A stretch of DNA of 64,000 nt from Tabrizicola caldifontis (GTDB lineage: Bacteria > Pseudomonadota > Alphaproteobacteria > Rhodobacterales > Rhodobacteraceae): the NCBI RefSeq assembly GCF_004762095.1, contig NZ_SIJH01000001.1, forward strand, positions 124,001-188,000. The letters run 5' to 3'. The translations under genes were made by a program, and so were the position numbers. A model generated the notes under the pieces. It was given only the letters and a program-made list of their open reading frames with translations, did not search any database and was not told the DNA's origin. Shown in pieces: positions 27,854 through 36,081 of the stretch. Every line of letters starts with the position of its first letter. The first letter of the stretch is position 1.

Positions 27854-27926
27854 CGGGACGCTTGTCCCGGAATGTGACGTTCCCTGGTTTGTTGCGGGCG
27901 GCGACAATCCGACCGCCGCCCGCAAC
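27854..27926 (-). promoter_or_regulatory. Intercistronic stem-loops between pufA and pufL
   Basis: A 13-base perfect stem GTTGCGGGCGGCG/CGCCGCCCGCAAC (27891-27903 and 27914-27926, 10-base loop) and a smaller stem CGGGAC/GTCCCG (27854-27859 and 27864-27869) lie between the light-harvesting and reaction-centre genes. In Rhodobacter such hairpins protect the pufBA segment from 3'-5' decay so antenna protein exceeds reaction-centre protein; the position here fits that role. Confidence 0.85.
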
Positions 27927-27938
27927 GGAGACATCAGC

Positions 27939-28112
27939 TCACTCGCTCGCAACGCGGTTGTATTTCTCTGCCGCGATGTTGAACCAGTTGTAGCTGGGGG
28001 TGCTGAGCAGCACGAGGTGGATCATCGCCGCCAGCAGGAACAGGAACACGCCCTGGGCGACGAAGACTCTGCGGGGGTCGAAGATCAGCCAGATCTTGTA
28101 GAACTTTGACAT
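27939..28112 (-). CDS. pufA: Light-harvesting complex 1 alpha subunit
   Basis: 57-residue single-helix antenna polypeptide. It begins [21 protein letters not shown] and has the bacteriochlorophyll-ligating His at residue 32 in [16 protein letters not shown], almost identical to Rhodobacter LH1 alpha. AGGAGGAG precedes the ATG and overlaps the pufB stop region. Together with PufB it forms the LH1 ring around the reaction centre. Confidence 0.98.
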   Translation of the reverse strand: MSKFYKIWLIFDPRRVFVAQGVFLFLLAAMIHLVLLSTPSYNWFNIAAEKYNRVASE

Positions 28113-28125
28113 CTCTCACTCCTCC

Positions 28126-28275
28126 TCAGAACCACGGACGCCAGATGAACACCGCCAGATGAGCGACGACGGCAATGGCCACGAACAGCCAAAGCCCGCT
28201 CATGTAGACGGAGTGCAGCTCTTGCGCCTGCTCGTCGGTGAGACCTGTGAAACTCAGGTCGGTTTTATCAGCCAT
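28126..28275 (-). CDS. pufB: Light-harvesting complex 1 beta subunit
   Basis: 49-residue antenna polypeptide beginning [24 protein letters not shown], with the bacteriochlorophyll-ligand His at residue 39 ([15 protein letters not shown]). It is near-identical to Rhodobacter LH1 beta. ATG 28275 is preceded by GGAGG with five-base spacing. It is followed 13 bases later by pufA. Confidence 0.98.
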   Translation of the reverse strand: MADKTDLSFTGLTDEQAQELHSVYMSGLWLFVAIAVVAHLAVFIWRPWF

Positions 28276-28340
28276 TCGATCCTCCGGATGGTCAGACTGA
28301 CGCCGCATACCCTGCGGCTGGGTTCACGGTTCGGCGGCAT
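28254..28340 (-). CDS. Short reading frame overlapping the pufB start (pufK-like candidate)
   Basis: A 28-codon frame begins at ATG 28340, reads through the pufB ribosome site and stops 22 bases inside pufB in another frame. It uses several codons rare in GC-rich genomes near its end (AGG, ATA, AAA). A stem-loop GCCGCA/TGCGGC (28302-28318) lies within it. In Rhodobacter sphaeroides a short overlapping frame upstream of pufB, pufK, has been described as a translational control element; the position here is comparable. The GGAGG before its ATG is only one base away, so direct initiation is doubtful. Confidence 0.35.
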   Translation of the reverse strand: MPPNREPSRRVCGVSLTIRRIEWLIKPT

Positions 28341-28506
28341 GCCTCCCCGAGTTTCTCCGCACCCCGATCGCGCGGGATACGGTGAATGCTGGTCCGGCGG
28401 GGCGGGCGCACGCCCACCGGAAAGATCGAGCCGCCGTGGGGTTTCCGGCCCCCCGGCGAAAGCTGCCCGGCCCACAACTGCGGGAAGGGCAATGGCGTCC
28501 GGTCCG

Positions 28507-28740
28507 TCAGGGCCGGAAGATCGCCGGGGTGATGGCCCCGGCCTCGCGCCAGGCGCGGGCCATGGGCCCATGCACCGGCAGATGGCGGTCGCGGACCAGG
28601 GCAAAGACCCAGGCCAGCGTCGCAAAGGGGATCGCGACCAGAAAGATCAGCGCGAAATAGACGTAGAACTCGGCCTTCGGTGTCCGGTGGACATGGGCTG
28701 CGCCCTGCCCGGCCCCGTGGCCCGCGGTATGGTCAATCAT
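28507..28740 (-). CDS. pufQ: PufQ, bacteriochlorophyll-related puf operon protein
   Basis: 77-residue protein with one membrane helix ([27 protein letters not shown]) and a conserved tail [28 protein letters not shown] resembling Rhodobacter PufQ. PufQ stimulates bacteriochlorophyll formation and is thought to act as a pigment-intermediate carrier. The start overlaps the bchZ stop by four bases, so puf translation is coupled to the bch superoperon. A 231-base spacer with hairpins separates it from pufB. Confidence 0.93.
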   Translation of the reverse strand: MIDHTAGHGAGQGAAHVHRTPKAEFYVYFALIFLVAIPFATLAWVFALVRDRHLPVHGPMARAWREAGAITPAIFRP

Positions 28741-30212
28741 GCGTCCCTCCCTTGTGTTCCAGTGCCGGGGCCCCGCAGGGCCGCGACGAATTCCAGCACG
28801 ACCCGCTCGGCCCCATGGTCAAGCGCGGCCTTCTCTGCAGCGTCGCGCAGCGTGCGCGCGGCGGAAATCCGTGTCAGAACGGGGTGTTCGCTGACGATGC
28901 GGTCCAGTTCGGCCTGAGCATCGGCATCCCAGGGGAAATCGCGGCGCAGGGTCGTTGGCGTGGCGGCGGCACTGTCCAGATCGGACCCCAGCGGCAGGAT
29001 GTGAAACAGCGCGTCGAACAGGCCGTTGCAGACCTCTTGCAGCAGATAGACCGCGCCAGCGTAGCCCATGAAGGGCGTGCCCGTGGCCCTGCGGATTGCC
29101 GCACCGGGGAAGCCTGCGGGGATGAAAACCGGCTGCGGCCCGTGGCCGGCCTTGAGTTCGGCCATGTAGATCTTTTCGTTGATCGATCCCATCACGATCA
29201 GCGGCCGGTGCTGGCGCAAGCTTGCCCGCACCCCCTCATTGTTCGTCTTGGCCCCCGCCACGCGCGGCGTGGCAAAGGCACAGGGCAGCCCTAGGTCGCC
29301 TTCCAGATAGTTTCGGATGCCGCGTGTGTAGGTCTCGTTCGAAACGATCGCGAAGCTTGCAGTTGCGAAGAAATCCTGCGTGACCGACCGCCACAAGTCC
29401 CACAGCGGCTTCAGCGTCGAATGCTTCTCGCGGGCGATGAAAGGTTCGGGGTCCAGCCCCAGCACCTCGCCCAGCTTGCACAGGAACAGCGTTGTGCTTT
29501 CCAGCCCGATCGGCGCCTGAAGGTAGGGCTTGCCCAGAACCTCGGCCAGGCCGCGTCCGAATTCGCGATACATGACGATGTTTGCGTCTGCGTTCACCAG
29601 GTTCCGCATCTCGGCCAGATGGGCGCCAAGCGGCATCACCATGTTGACCTCTGCCCCGATGCCTTCGACCAGACGGCGGATCTCGTGCAGGTCCGACGCC
29701 ATGTTGAACGTGCCATACATCGGGCCCAGGATGTTGACGCGCGGCTTTGCGCCTTCCGGGCGCGGCGTCTCGGGCGGCATCCGGCCCTTGGTCATCCCGA
29801 ACTCGGTGAAGATCCAGGTCATTGCCCGGTCGGCGGCCTGCCACTGGTCCTCATCTATGGTGCGCGGCAGGAAGCGCTGGATGTTGGTGCCCTGCGGCGT
29901 GACCCCGCCGCCGATCATCTCGGCGATGCTGCCGGTCACGACGACCGCCGGCAGCGCCGGATCGAGCGTCTTCCACGCCCGCTTCATCGCCCCTTCGGTG
30001 CCGTCGCGGCCAAGTTCTTCCTCGCCAAGGCCCGTCACGACAATCGGCAGCTCATGCGGCGGCAGCGCGTCGGTGTAGTGCAGGACGGAAGTCACCGGCA
30101 GGTTCTCGCAGCCCACGGGCCCGTCGATGACGACCTGAAGGCCCTTCACGGCGCAGAAGGCATAGACCGCCCCCCAGTAACCGCCCGCCCGGTCGTGGTC
30201 CTGGATCAGCAT
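28737..30212 (-). CDS. bchZ: Chlorophyllide a reductase subunit Z
   Basis: 491-residue catalytic subunit that with BchY forms the NB-type component of chlorophyllide a oxidoreductase, reducing ring B with electrons from BchX. N-terminal motifs [33 protein letters not shown] supply cluster cysteine(s); a C-terminal PCP-reductase-like region ends the protein. The start shares one base with the bchY stop (TGATG), and the end overlaps pufQ. The 3' part of this gene probably also holds puf promoter elements, as in Rhodobacter, but I cannot place them. Confidence 0.97.
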   Translation of the reverse strand: MLIQDHDRAGGYWGAVYAFCAVKGLQVVIDGPVGCENLPVTSVLHYTDALPPHELPIVVTGLGEEELGRDGTEGAMKRAWKTLDPALPAVVVTGSIAEMIGGGVTPQGTNIQRFLPRTIDEDQWQAADRAMTWIFTEFGMTKGRMPPETPRPEGAKPRVNILGPMYGTFNMASDLHEIRRLVEGIGAEVNMVMPLGAHLAEMRNLVNADANIVMYREFGRGLAEVLGKPYLQAPIGLESTTLFLCKLGEVLGLDPEPFIAREKHSTLKPLWDLWRSVTQDFFATASFAIVSNETYTRGIRNYLEGDLGLPCAFATPRVAGAKTNNEGVRASLRQHRPLIVMGSINEKIYMAELKAGHGPQPVFIPAGFPGAAIRRATGTPFMGYAGAVYLLQEVCNGLFDALFHILPLGSDLDSAAATPTTLRRDFPWDADAQAELDRIVSEHPVLTRISAARTLRDAAEKAALDHGAERVVLEFVAALRGPGTGTQGRDA

Positions 30213-31729
30213 CAGATCATCTCCTCGGCCTTGGCGGCTTTCGCGGCCTTGTCGAGTTTCTTCTGATGGATCGCCCGGAAGTCCGGCCGCAGGTTCGGCG
30301 CGCCTTCCCAGATACCTGCGGTGTCGCCTTCGCCCACACCCTCGAAGAAGGCCTTCATCCCGGCCATCTTCTCGCGCCCCGCAATCGCGGCATTCACCAC
30401 CTGCGCCAGAGACCCCGCTCCGGCGGGCCCCATCAGCGGTCTAGCCGAGATGAGGTTCGTGAAGTAAAGCCCTGGAATACCTTGCGATTTCGCCTTCTGC
30501 ACCACCGGCGTCGTCCCGATGGCCAGATCCGGCCCGAATGCCTCCATCGCGGCCAGGTCATCCTCCAGGCTCGCGCGGAACTTGACTACGCTCCCCTTGG
30601 CTTCCAGCCAGTCACGATCCGCTGCCGACCAGTCAGTCCGCGCGCAGGCAGTGCCGACATAGGGCACCTCGGCGCCGCTTTCGATCAGAAGACGGGCGAC
30701 CAGCAGCTCTGATCCCTCGTAGCCCGACAGCGTGATCCGCCCCTTGATCGGGTTCGCCGAAAGCGCCCCCTTGATCGCAGGCCCAAAAGCATTCTGCGCT
30801 GCTGCCACTTTTTCCGAAGCGATTCCATAGGCTTCCGAGATGTTTTTCAGCCAGTCCATCGTCCCGTCATGCCCCACCGGGGCACTGCCGACGATGCCGC
30901 GGCCTGCGGCCTGGAACTCGCGGACTGCTGCCGTGTAGAATGGATGGATCGCCGCCGCGACCCCACAGTCCAGCGCCGCGTAAAGCTCGCGCCAGTCGCG
31001 GCAGGGCACCACCGGTCCGGCGGCCAGGCCCATGGGTGCCAGCAACGCACCGATCATCATCGGGTCGGCCGGGAACATCTCGCCCAGAAGCGCAACGGTC
31101 GGGCGGTCGGACCGGCTTTGCGCGGGTGCAGCGACCGGGCCAGCCAGGATTTCTTCCCGCGCGTAGCGCAGCATGGCACCCGCCAACACATCCTTTGCCT
31201 CGGCATGGGTCGGCACGCCGAAGCCAGGAACGTCGATGCCGACGATGCGCACGCCGTTGATCTCGCTGGGAAGAAGCTTCAACGGCACCCCGGAAGCCGT
31301 TGGCACGCAAAGGTTTGTCACCACAACGGCGTCATACCGGTCGGGGTCTGCCAGTTCGTGAACAGCATCGCGGATATCTTCGAACAGCTTGCCGGTGACC
31401 AGCGTCTCGCTTTTGAAAGGAACATAACCCACCGATCGACGCGCGCCGTAGAAATGGCTGACGAAGGTCAGTCCGTAGACACAGCAGGCACTGCCCGACA
31501 GAACCGTGGCCACCCGCCGCATCCTCAGGCCGACGCGCAGGCTGCCAAAAGCCGGGCACATCGACTGCGGCTTGTCGTGCGGGCCTTGCGGATAGTCGGT
31601 GGCATAGCGGTCCAACACCTCAGCATTGCCGGCGGCGCGGGCAGCGGCCTGCATCTCGGCCCCGGCGTGACAGCCAAGGCCGTCGGCCACGGCCGCCATC
31701 GCCCGAATGTCATCGCCCTGGTCGTTCAT
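30212..31729 (-). CDS. bchY: Chlorophyllide a reductase subunit Y
   Basis: 505-residue partner of BchZ in chlorophyllide a oxidoreductase. N-terminal cysteines lie in [25 protein letters not shown] and [12 protein letters not shown], the [4Fe-4S] ligating pattern of the family. ATG 31729 overlaps the stop of a short upstream frame by four bases (ATGA), which fixes the start. It is part of the bchCXYZ operon. Confidence 0.97.
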   Translation of the reverse strand: MNDQGDDIRAMAAVADGLGCHAGAEMQAAARAAGNAEVLDRYATDYPQGPHDKPQSMCPAFGSLRVGLRMRRVATVLSGSACCVYGLTFVSHFYGARRSVGYVPFKSETLVTGKLFEDIRDAVHELADPDRYDAVVVTNLCVPTASGVPLKLLPSEINGVRIVGIDVPGFGVPTHAEAKDVLAGAMLRYAREEILAGPVAAPAQSRSDRPTVALLGEMFPADPMMIGALLAPMGLAAGPVVPCRDWRELYAALDCGVAAAIHPFYTAAVREFQAAGRGIVGSAPVGHDGTMDWLKNISEAYGIASEKVAAAQNAFGPAIKGALSANPIKGRITLSGYEGSELLVARLLIESGAEVPYVGTACARTDWSAADRDWLEAKGSVVKFRASLEDDLAAMEAFGPDLAIGTTPVVQKAKSQGIPGLYFTNLISARPLMGPAGAGSLAQVVNAAIAGREKMAGMKAFFEGVGEGDTAGIWEGAPNLRPDFRAIHQKKLDKAAKAAKAEEMI

Positions 31730-31881
31730 GCTGCGCGCGCCTCCTGTTTCGCGGCGCACCCGCCCCGGACCTGATCGGGGGCCTCGCGGGACAACCGCAG
31801 GTTCCGGGTCAAGCCAGGGATACGCGGTGCCAGATCACCGAGCGCGGCGTCAAATGCTGCGAGGCGGTCAAGATCAAGCAT
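31726..31881 (-). CDS. Unrecognised 51-residue frame bridging bchX and bchY
   Basis: The start ATG overlaps the bchX stop by eight bases and the TGA overlaps the bchY ATG in the ATGA form, the same coupling used by every other junction from bchC to pufQ. The peptide begins [20 protein letters not shown], which looks helical and amphipathic; the second half (SREAPDQVRGGCAAKQEARA) is encoded across a palindromic repeat. No domain is recognised. It may encode a small accessory peptide or merely carry ribosomes across the gap. No separate ribosome site is needed if translation is coupled. Confidence 0.5.
   Translation of the reverse strand: MLDLDRLAAFDAALGDLAPRIPGLTRNLRLSREAPDQVRGGCAAKQEARAA
31763..31781. 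repeat. GC-rich palindromic repeat inside the bchX-bchY frame
   Basis: CCCCGGACCTGATCGGGGG, closely matching the element at 62231-62248 between bchH and bchL (shared core CCCGGACCTGATC plus a G-run). Both copies are imperfect palindromes at operon junctions. I recall this core as common in Rhodobacteraceae genomes, but only the two copies here are observed. Confidence 0.55.
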
Positions 31882-32875
31882 TGTCGTAGATCACTTCCAA
31901 TGAGGGTTTTCCTACGGCGTTCTTGCCACGCATGTCGGCGTCGGTTGCCGGATCCAGAACGAAATCGGCCCCTGTCTCGGAGGCCGAGAACAGGTTCAGC
32001 AGACCATCCTGCGACAGGGGCCTGGGACGAAGGGGTGGCGCGTCGGCCACATTGGAAGCAAGAGCAGCGAACATATCGCCCCACGGCCCCGCCTTCGTGC
32101 CCACAATCTGATAATTCGCCGACTTCCGGCGCAGATCCTCGTCCGCCGGGATCGCCGCCAGAACCGGAATGCCCACGGCCTGGGCAAAGGCCGCAGCCTC
32201 GCCGGTGCCGTCATCCTTGTTGATGACCAGCCCCGCGATGCCGACATTGCCGCCGAGCTTGCGGAAGTATTCCACCGCCGAGCAGACGTTGTTGGCGACA
32301 TACAGGCTTTGCAGGTCGTTCGACCCGACCAGGATCACCTTCTGCGCCATGTCCCGCGCGATCGGCAGGCCAAAGCCGCCGCAGACCACGTCGCCCAGGA
32401 AATCAAGCAGCACATAGTCGAAGTCCCAATCATGGAAGCCAAGCTTTTCAAGGAGTTCGAAGCCGTGGATGATACCGCGCCCGCCGCAGCCGCGCCCCAC
32501 TTCCGGCCCGCCCAGCTCCATCGCAAAGACGCCGCCGCGCTTGAAGCAGACATCGCCGATCTTGACCTCTTCCCCCGCCAGCTTCTTGCGGGTTGAGGTC
32601 TCGATGATCGTGGGACATGCCTTGCCGCCGAACAGCAGGCTCGTCGTGTCCGACTTCGGGTCGCAGCCGATCAGCAGCACGCGCTTGCCCATCTCGGCCA
32701 TCATGTGGCTGAGATTGGCCAGCGTGAAGGACTTGCCGATGCCCCCCTTGCCGTAGATCGCGATGATCTGGGTCTTTTTCGACGGCGGATCCTGCGGAAT
32801 TTCGAGGGATGGTTCCTCGGCCGCTTCGCGCCGCAAGCGGGCGTTGAAATCCTTGAGGTTCGGAACGTCGTTCAT
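31874..32875 (-). CDS. bchX: Chlorophyllide a reductase iron protein subunit X
   Basis: 333-residue NifH-like ATPase that delivers electrons to BchYZ. Walker A is [16 protein letters not shown] near residue 41; the [4Fe-4S] bridging cysteines are in GRGCGGRGI and [11 protein letters not shown]. The ATG overlaps the bchC stop by four bases. It is longer than BchL, as usual for BchX, with an N-terminal extension of about 35 residues. Confidence 0.97.
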   Translation of the reverse strand: MNDVPNLKDFNARLRREAAEEPSLEIPQDPPSKKTQIIAIYGKGGIGKSFTLANLSHMMAEMGKRVLLIGCDPKSDTTSLLFGGKACPTIIETSTRKKLAGEEVKIGDVCFKRGGVFAMELGGPEVGRGCGGRGIIHGFELLEKLGFHDWDFDYVLLDFLGDVVCGGFGLPIARDMAQKVILVGSNDLQSLYVANNVCSAVEYFRKLGGNVGIAGLVINKDDGTGEAAAFAQAVGIPVLAAIPADEDLRRKSANYQIVGTKAGPWGDMFAALASNVADAPPLRPRPLSQDGLLNLFSASETGADFVLDPATDADMRGKNAVGKPSLEVIYDNA

Positions 32876-33816
32876 GCCTGACCTTTCCAGTCGAGGATCA
32901 TTTTCAGACAGCCCGCATCGGTGAATGCCGTCCGATAGGCCTGTGCCGCGTCAGCGGCGGGCCGGGTGTGGGTGATGAGACCCGCCAGCGATAGGGCCCC
33001 GCTTTCGATCAGCGCGCGGGTGGCCACCAGATCCTCGGGCGCCCATTCGGAAGCGATGCGGATGCGCGCCTCCTTCATGAAGGCGGGCGGGAAGGCAAAG
33101 GCCACCGGTTCGGTGTAGAAGCCGGCCAGCACCACCTCACCGCCTTTGGCCAGCCGCATGACAAGCTGGTCCAGAAGGCCCTTGGCGCCCGAAGCGTCAT
33201 AGATGGCGCGATAGTCGCGGCGGGGGTCGTCCTCGGGTGAGATGACAACATAGCCCGTCGCCCCGGAACGGCGCTGCGGGTTCGTCTCCCACACGGTCGG
33301 AGGCTTGCCGCCGGCGGCGATGGTCAACCGGGCCAGAAGACGCCCCAGCGTGCCGTGCCCCACGATCAGGTCGGGCAGCGCGATATTGAATCCGGCCAGA
33401 GCATGTCGGGCCGTGGCGGCCAAGGCCAGAAGCGCACCTTCGGGCCCCATCCCGGCGTCGATCCGGGACACGCGCGCAGCCCTGGTCACCAGATGCCGCG
33501 CAGCCCCGCCGAAAAGACCCCGCACATTGCCGGCAAAGCAATTGGCGCCCGGCACAAAGACCGCCTCACCAACGCGAAACCCGCTGTGCGCACCGGCCTC
33601 TACCACATGGCCTGCAGCCTCGTAGCCCGGAACCAGCGGATAACCCATGCCCGGAAAGGGCGGCATCGTGCCAGTCCAGAACAGCTTTTCCGTGCCGGTG
33701 GAAATGCCGGAATGCGTAACCTCGACCACCAGATCCTCTGGTCCCGGCGCGGTCAGGCCCAGGCTTTCCAGCCCTAGATCCCTTGCCCCATGGAGGATCA
33801 CCGCCGTCGTCTGCAC
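32872..33816 (-). CDS. bchC: Bacteriochlorophyllide a (hydroxyethyl) dehydrogenase
   Basis: 314-residue medium-chain dehydrogenase-like enzyme that oxidises the 3-hydroxyethyl group to 3-acetyl in bacteriochlorophyllide a synthesis. MDR hallmarks are the [12 protein letters not shown] segment and [24 protein letters not shown] 33816 is chosen since the protein then starts [15 protein letters not shown] as in the family. The promoter upstream has two TGT-N12-ACA operators. It heads the bchCXYZ-puf part of the superoperon. Confidence 0.95.
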   Translation of the reverse strand: MQTTAVILHGARDLGLESLGLTAPGPEDLVVEVTHSGISTGTEKLFWTGTMPPFPGMGYPLVPGYEAAGHVVEAGAHSGFRVGEAVFVPGANCFAGNVRGLFGGAARHLVTRAARVSRIDAGMGPEGALLALAATARHALAGFNIALPDLIVGHGTLGRLLARLTIAAGGKPPTVWETNPQRRSGATGYVVISPEDDPRRDYRAIYDASGAKGLLDQLVMRLAKGGEVVLAGFYTEPVAFAFPPAFMKEARIRIASEWAPEDLVATRALIESGALSLAGLITHTRPAADAAQAYRTAFTDAGCLKMILDWKGQA

Positions 33817-33873
33817 GCCCCATTCCCCCCGGTCATGCCGAGCGACCCGTCCGGCCACTCCTGCCTTCCTGTA

Positions 33874-33891
33874 TGTAAGTCTAGAGTGACA
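33874..33891. promoter_or_regulatory. PpsR/CrtJ operator, bchC proximal
   Basis: TGTAAGTCTAGAGTGACA, a perfect TGT-N12-ACA palindrome about 58 bases upstream of the bchC start. PpsR/CrtJ represses bch and crt genes under oxygen or light through such sites. Confidence 0.85.
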
Positions 33892-33899
33892 TTGCTACC

Positions 33900-33917
33900 T
33901 GTCAATTAACTTAGACA
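33900..33917. promoter_or_regulatory. PpsR/CrtJ operator, bchC distal
   Basis: TGTCAATTAACTTAGACA, a second perfect TGT-N12-ACA site exactly eight bases beyond the first, the tandem spacing I recall for the Rhodobacter bchC promoter. It also lies just past the crtF stop codon. Confidence 0.87.
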
Positions 33918-33932
33918 GTCCTGGTGCAGAAT

Positions 33933-35051
33933 CTAGGCGCTGCGGGCCAGGACAAGGGCAGAGGTCACGAAAGGTCTCAACGATCTCGCCGGCTTGAGCA
34001 CCTCAAAGCCGGCTGCGCGGGCCATGGCGGCGATTTCCTGGCCCGAACGTGTGCGGCCGGTCTGCATGGCAAGCGTGTAGATCGCGAAATAGATGTCGGT
34101 CGCAGCATCGGGGTGCAAACCGCCCGACATCGGCTCAGAGATGACAAGGCGGCCACCCGGCGGCAGGGCATCGAAGCAGGCGCGCAACAGGGCCATGACT
34201 GTGGCATCGGCATGGTCATAAAGCACGCGGATCAGGCTGATCGCGTCGGCACCCTGCGGCAGCGGATCGTCCCGGAAGCTACCCGGAATGATCTGCACCC
34301 CCGCACCCAACCGCGCGCCGGCCCCGGCGACGACCGCGGGCAGGTCGAAAAGACGGCGGCGGATGCGCGGATGCGCGCGGCCTACCGCCTGCAGGAAGGC
34401 CCCTGTGCCGCCCCCAACGTCCATCAGCGTGCCGATTCCCCGGAAATCGACCAGACGCAGCGTATCCTCGGCCACCAGGGCCTGGCTGTCGGCCATCAGC
34501 TGTGAATAGCGCGCGGCCAGTGCGGGATCGGCCGCACCGCCTGCGCCAAAGACATAGGGCCAGAAGCCTGCCAGTTCTGGCTGCGTCTCGCCCTTGAAGA
34601 AGGCCAGGGGATCGCTGAGGTCACGGTAGAGAACGGGATGGTGGCGCACCATCGCCTCCAGCCCCGGCACGGTCAGGAAGGCCGCACCACGGGTCGCAAG
34701 GCCCCAACCTTCGCCCCTGCGCCGCAGCAGGCGCAGGGCCGCCCCCGCCTGGAGCAGCACCGCCATGCGTTCGGGCGGCAGGCCGCACAGATGTGCAAGC
34801 CTGGCGGTGGACAGCGGCCCTTCGGCCAAACGGTGCAGCACGCGCAACTCGACCAGCGCCAGCAGGGCCTGCGACTGGACAAAGCCCGACACGACCGAAA
34901 ACAGCGCCTCTCCCTCGGCCCTGGCGATGCCGCGCAGTCCGGGCATGCGGGCGCAGAACCGGTGGAACCACGGCTGCATTGCCAGCCGCGCCGCCCAGCC
35001 CGGACCGCCGCGGCGCCGCGGCAGTCCGCTGCCAAGGCCGGTTTCTGTCAT
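33933..35051 (-). CDS. crtF: Hydroxyneurosporene O-methyltransferase
   Basis: 372-residue SAM-dependent O-methyltransferase that methylates the C-1 hydroxyl of demethylspheroidene-type carotenoids. An N-terminal winged-helix dimerisation domain covers about residues 50-120. The SAM motif is LMDVGGGTGAFLQAV near residue 205, with ISEPMSGG as the post-motif. Its start overlaps the crtE stop by four bases. Readthrough into bchC, across the operator region, is expected from the superoperon layout. Confidence 0.95.
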   Translation of the reverse strand: MTETGLGSGLPRRRGGPGWAARLAMQPWFHRFCARMPGLRGIARAEGEALFSVVSGFVQSQALLALVELRVLHRLAEGPLSTARLAHLCGLPPERMAVLLQAGAALRLLRRRGEGWGLATRGAAFLTVPGLEAMVRHHPVLYRDLSDPLAFFKGETQPELAGFWPYVFGAGGAADPALAARYSQLMADSQALVAEDTLRLVDFRGIGTLMDVGGGTGAFLQAVGRAHPRIRRRLFDLPAVVAGAGARLGAGVQIIPGSFRDDPLPQGADAISLIRVLYDHADATVMALLRACFDALPPGGRLVISEPMSGGLHPDAATDIYFAIYTLAMQTGRTRSGQEIAAMARAAGFEVLKPARSLRPFVTSALVLARSA

Positions 35052-35941
35052 TTCGCGCCCGTGGCCCGCGCCGCCTGCGCGCCCAGATTGACGGGCGTCA
35101 TCCGTTCGGCATAGGCGCGCACCATGCCGGCAAGCCGCGCCTCGCCCGGACAGGCCGGAATCGAGGCGATCGCCCCGCCCAGGATGTCCTTCAGGTGCCG
35201 CACCGCACCCTGCACGCCCATGAGCGCCACGGCATTCGGTCGGCCATGCACGGCATCCTGCCCTGCGGGCTTGCCGGTCTCGGCCTCGGTCAGCAGAGCA
35301 TCCTTCAGATCATCCGCGACCTGGAAGGCCTCGCCGATGCGGGCGCCCAGCTCCTCCCAGGGTTCGGGCTCCTGGCCTGCGGCTATGGCACCCATCTGGG
35401 TTGCAGCCACGAACAGCGACCCGGTCTTGGCCCGATGATAGGCGCCCAGGTTGACCAGCGGCTCGGATTCCCAGCCCTGGCCGGCACAGATGCCGCCAGG
35501 CATGCCCGTCCGCTGTGCCAGGTTGCACACCAGCCGCAGCCCCCGGTCGGGCGCGATGATGCCCGCACGGGCCAGCACCTCGAATGCGAGGACGATCAGG
35601 CTGTCGCCGGCAAGAATGGCCACGGGCTCGCCATAGGCGCGGTGAACCGAGGGTTTGCCGCGCCGCAGGTCGGCATTGTCGAAGGCGGGAAGGTCGTCAT
35701 GGACGAGGCTTGCACAGTGGATAAGCTCCAGCGCCGCCGCCGCCGCATCGGACAGACCCGGCCGATCGTCGCCGCAGGCCAGCGCAACCGAAAGCAGGAT
35801 CGTCGGCCGGACCCGCGCGCCCCCCGACATGGTGGCATGATCCAGCGCAGCGGCAAGGCGTTGCGGCGTTTCGCCGTCCGGGCCCTGGGCCAGCCGCACA
35901 GCCTCGCGCAGGGCGGCATCGATTCTGGGGAAAAGATCCAT
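35048..35941 (-). CDS. crtE: Geranylgeranyl diphosphate synthase
   Basis: 297-residue trans-prenyltransferase producing GGPP for carotenoids and for bacteriochlorophyll esterification. The first Asp-rich motif HDDLPAFDNADLRRGKPS and the second QVADDLKD are both present, as is GGARVRP near the N-terminus. ATG 35941 gives the standard start. It is divergent from crtD, sharing a 140-base promoter region with one PpsR-type operator, and leads the crtEF operon. Confidence 0.95.
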   Translation of the reverse strand: MDLFPRIDAALREAVRLAQGPDGETPQRLAAALDHATMSGGARVRPTILLSVALACGDDRPGLSDAAAAALELIHCASLVHDDLPAFDNADLRRGKPSVHRAYGEPVAILAGDSLIVLAFEVLARAGIIAPDRGLRLVCNLAQRTGMPGGICAGQGWESEPLVNLGAYHRAKTGSLFVAATQMGAIAAGQEPEPWEELGARIGEAFQVADDLKDALLTEAETGKPAGQDAVHGRPNAVALMGVQGAVRHLKDILGGAIASIPACPGEARLAGMVRAYAERMTPVNLGAQAARATGAK

Positions 35942-36011
35942 CGCACACCCTCTCTGTTGGCCGCGGCCGCCGTGGGCTCCCTTAAGCAAGTCTGGCACCG
36001 CCGTCCGATTG

Positions 36012-36029
36012 TGTAAATCAAAATTTACA
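36012..36029. promoter_or_regulatory. PpsR/CrtJ operator in the crtE-crtD divergent promoter
   Basis: TGTAAATCAAAATTTACA, a perfect TGT-N12-ACA site and a near-complete palindrome, about 71 bases upstream of crtE and 53 upstream of crtD. Only one perfect site is seen here; a separate TGTTTACA at 36046-36053 has the wrong spacing. Confidence 0.83.
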
Positions 36030-36081
36030 GTCGATCGTTCGTCATTGTTTACAACTCGCCGCACCCGGCTAGACTGGCGCC

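Noticed and set aside
36046-36053. TGTTTACA as a further PpsR half-site pair near crtD
   Set aside because: TGT and ACA are only two bases apart, not the 12 required; kept only as a remark.
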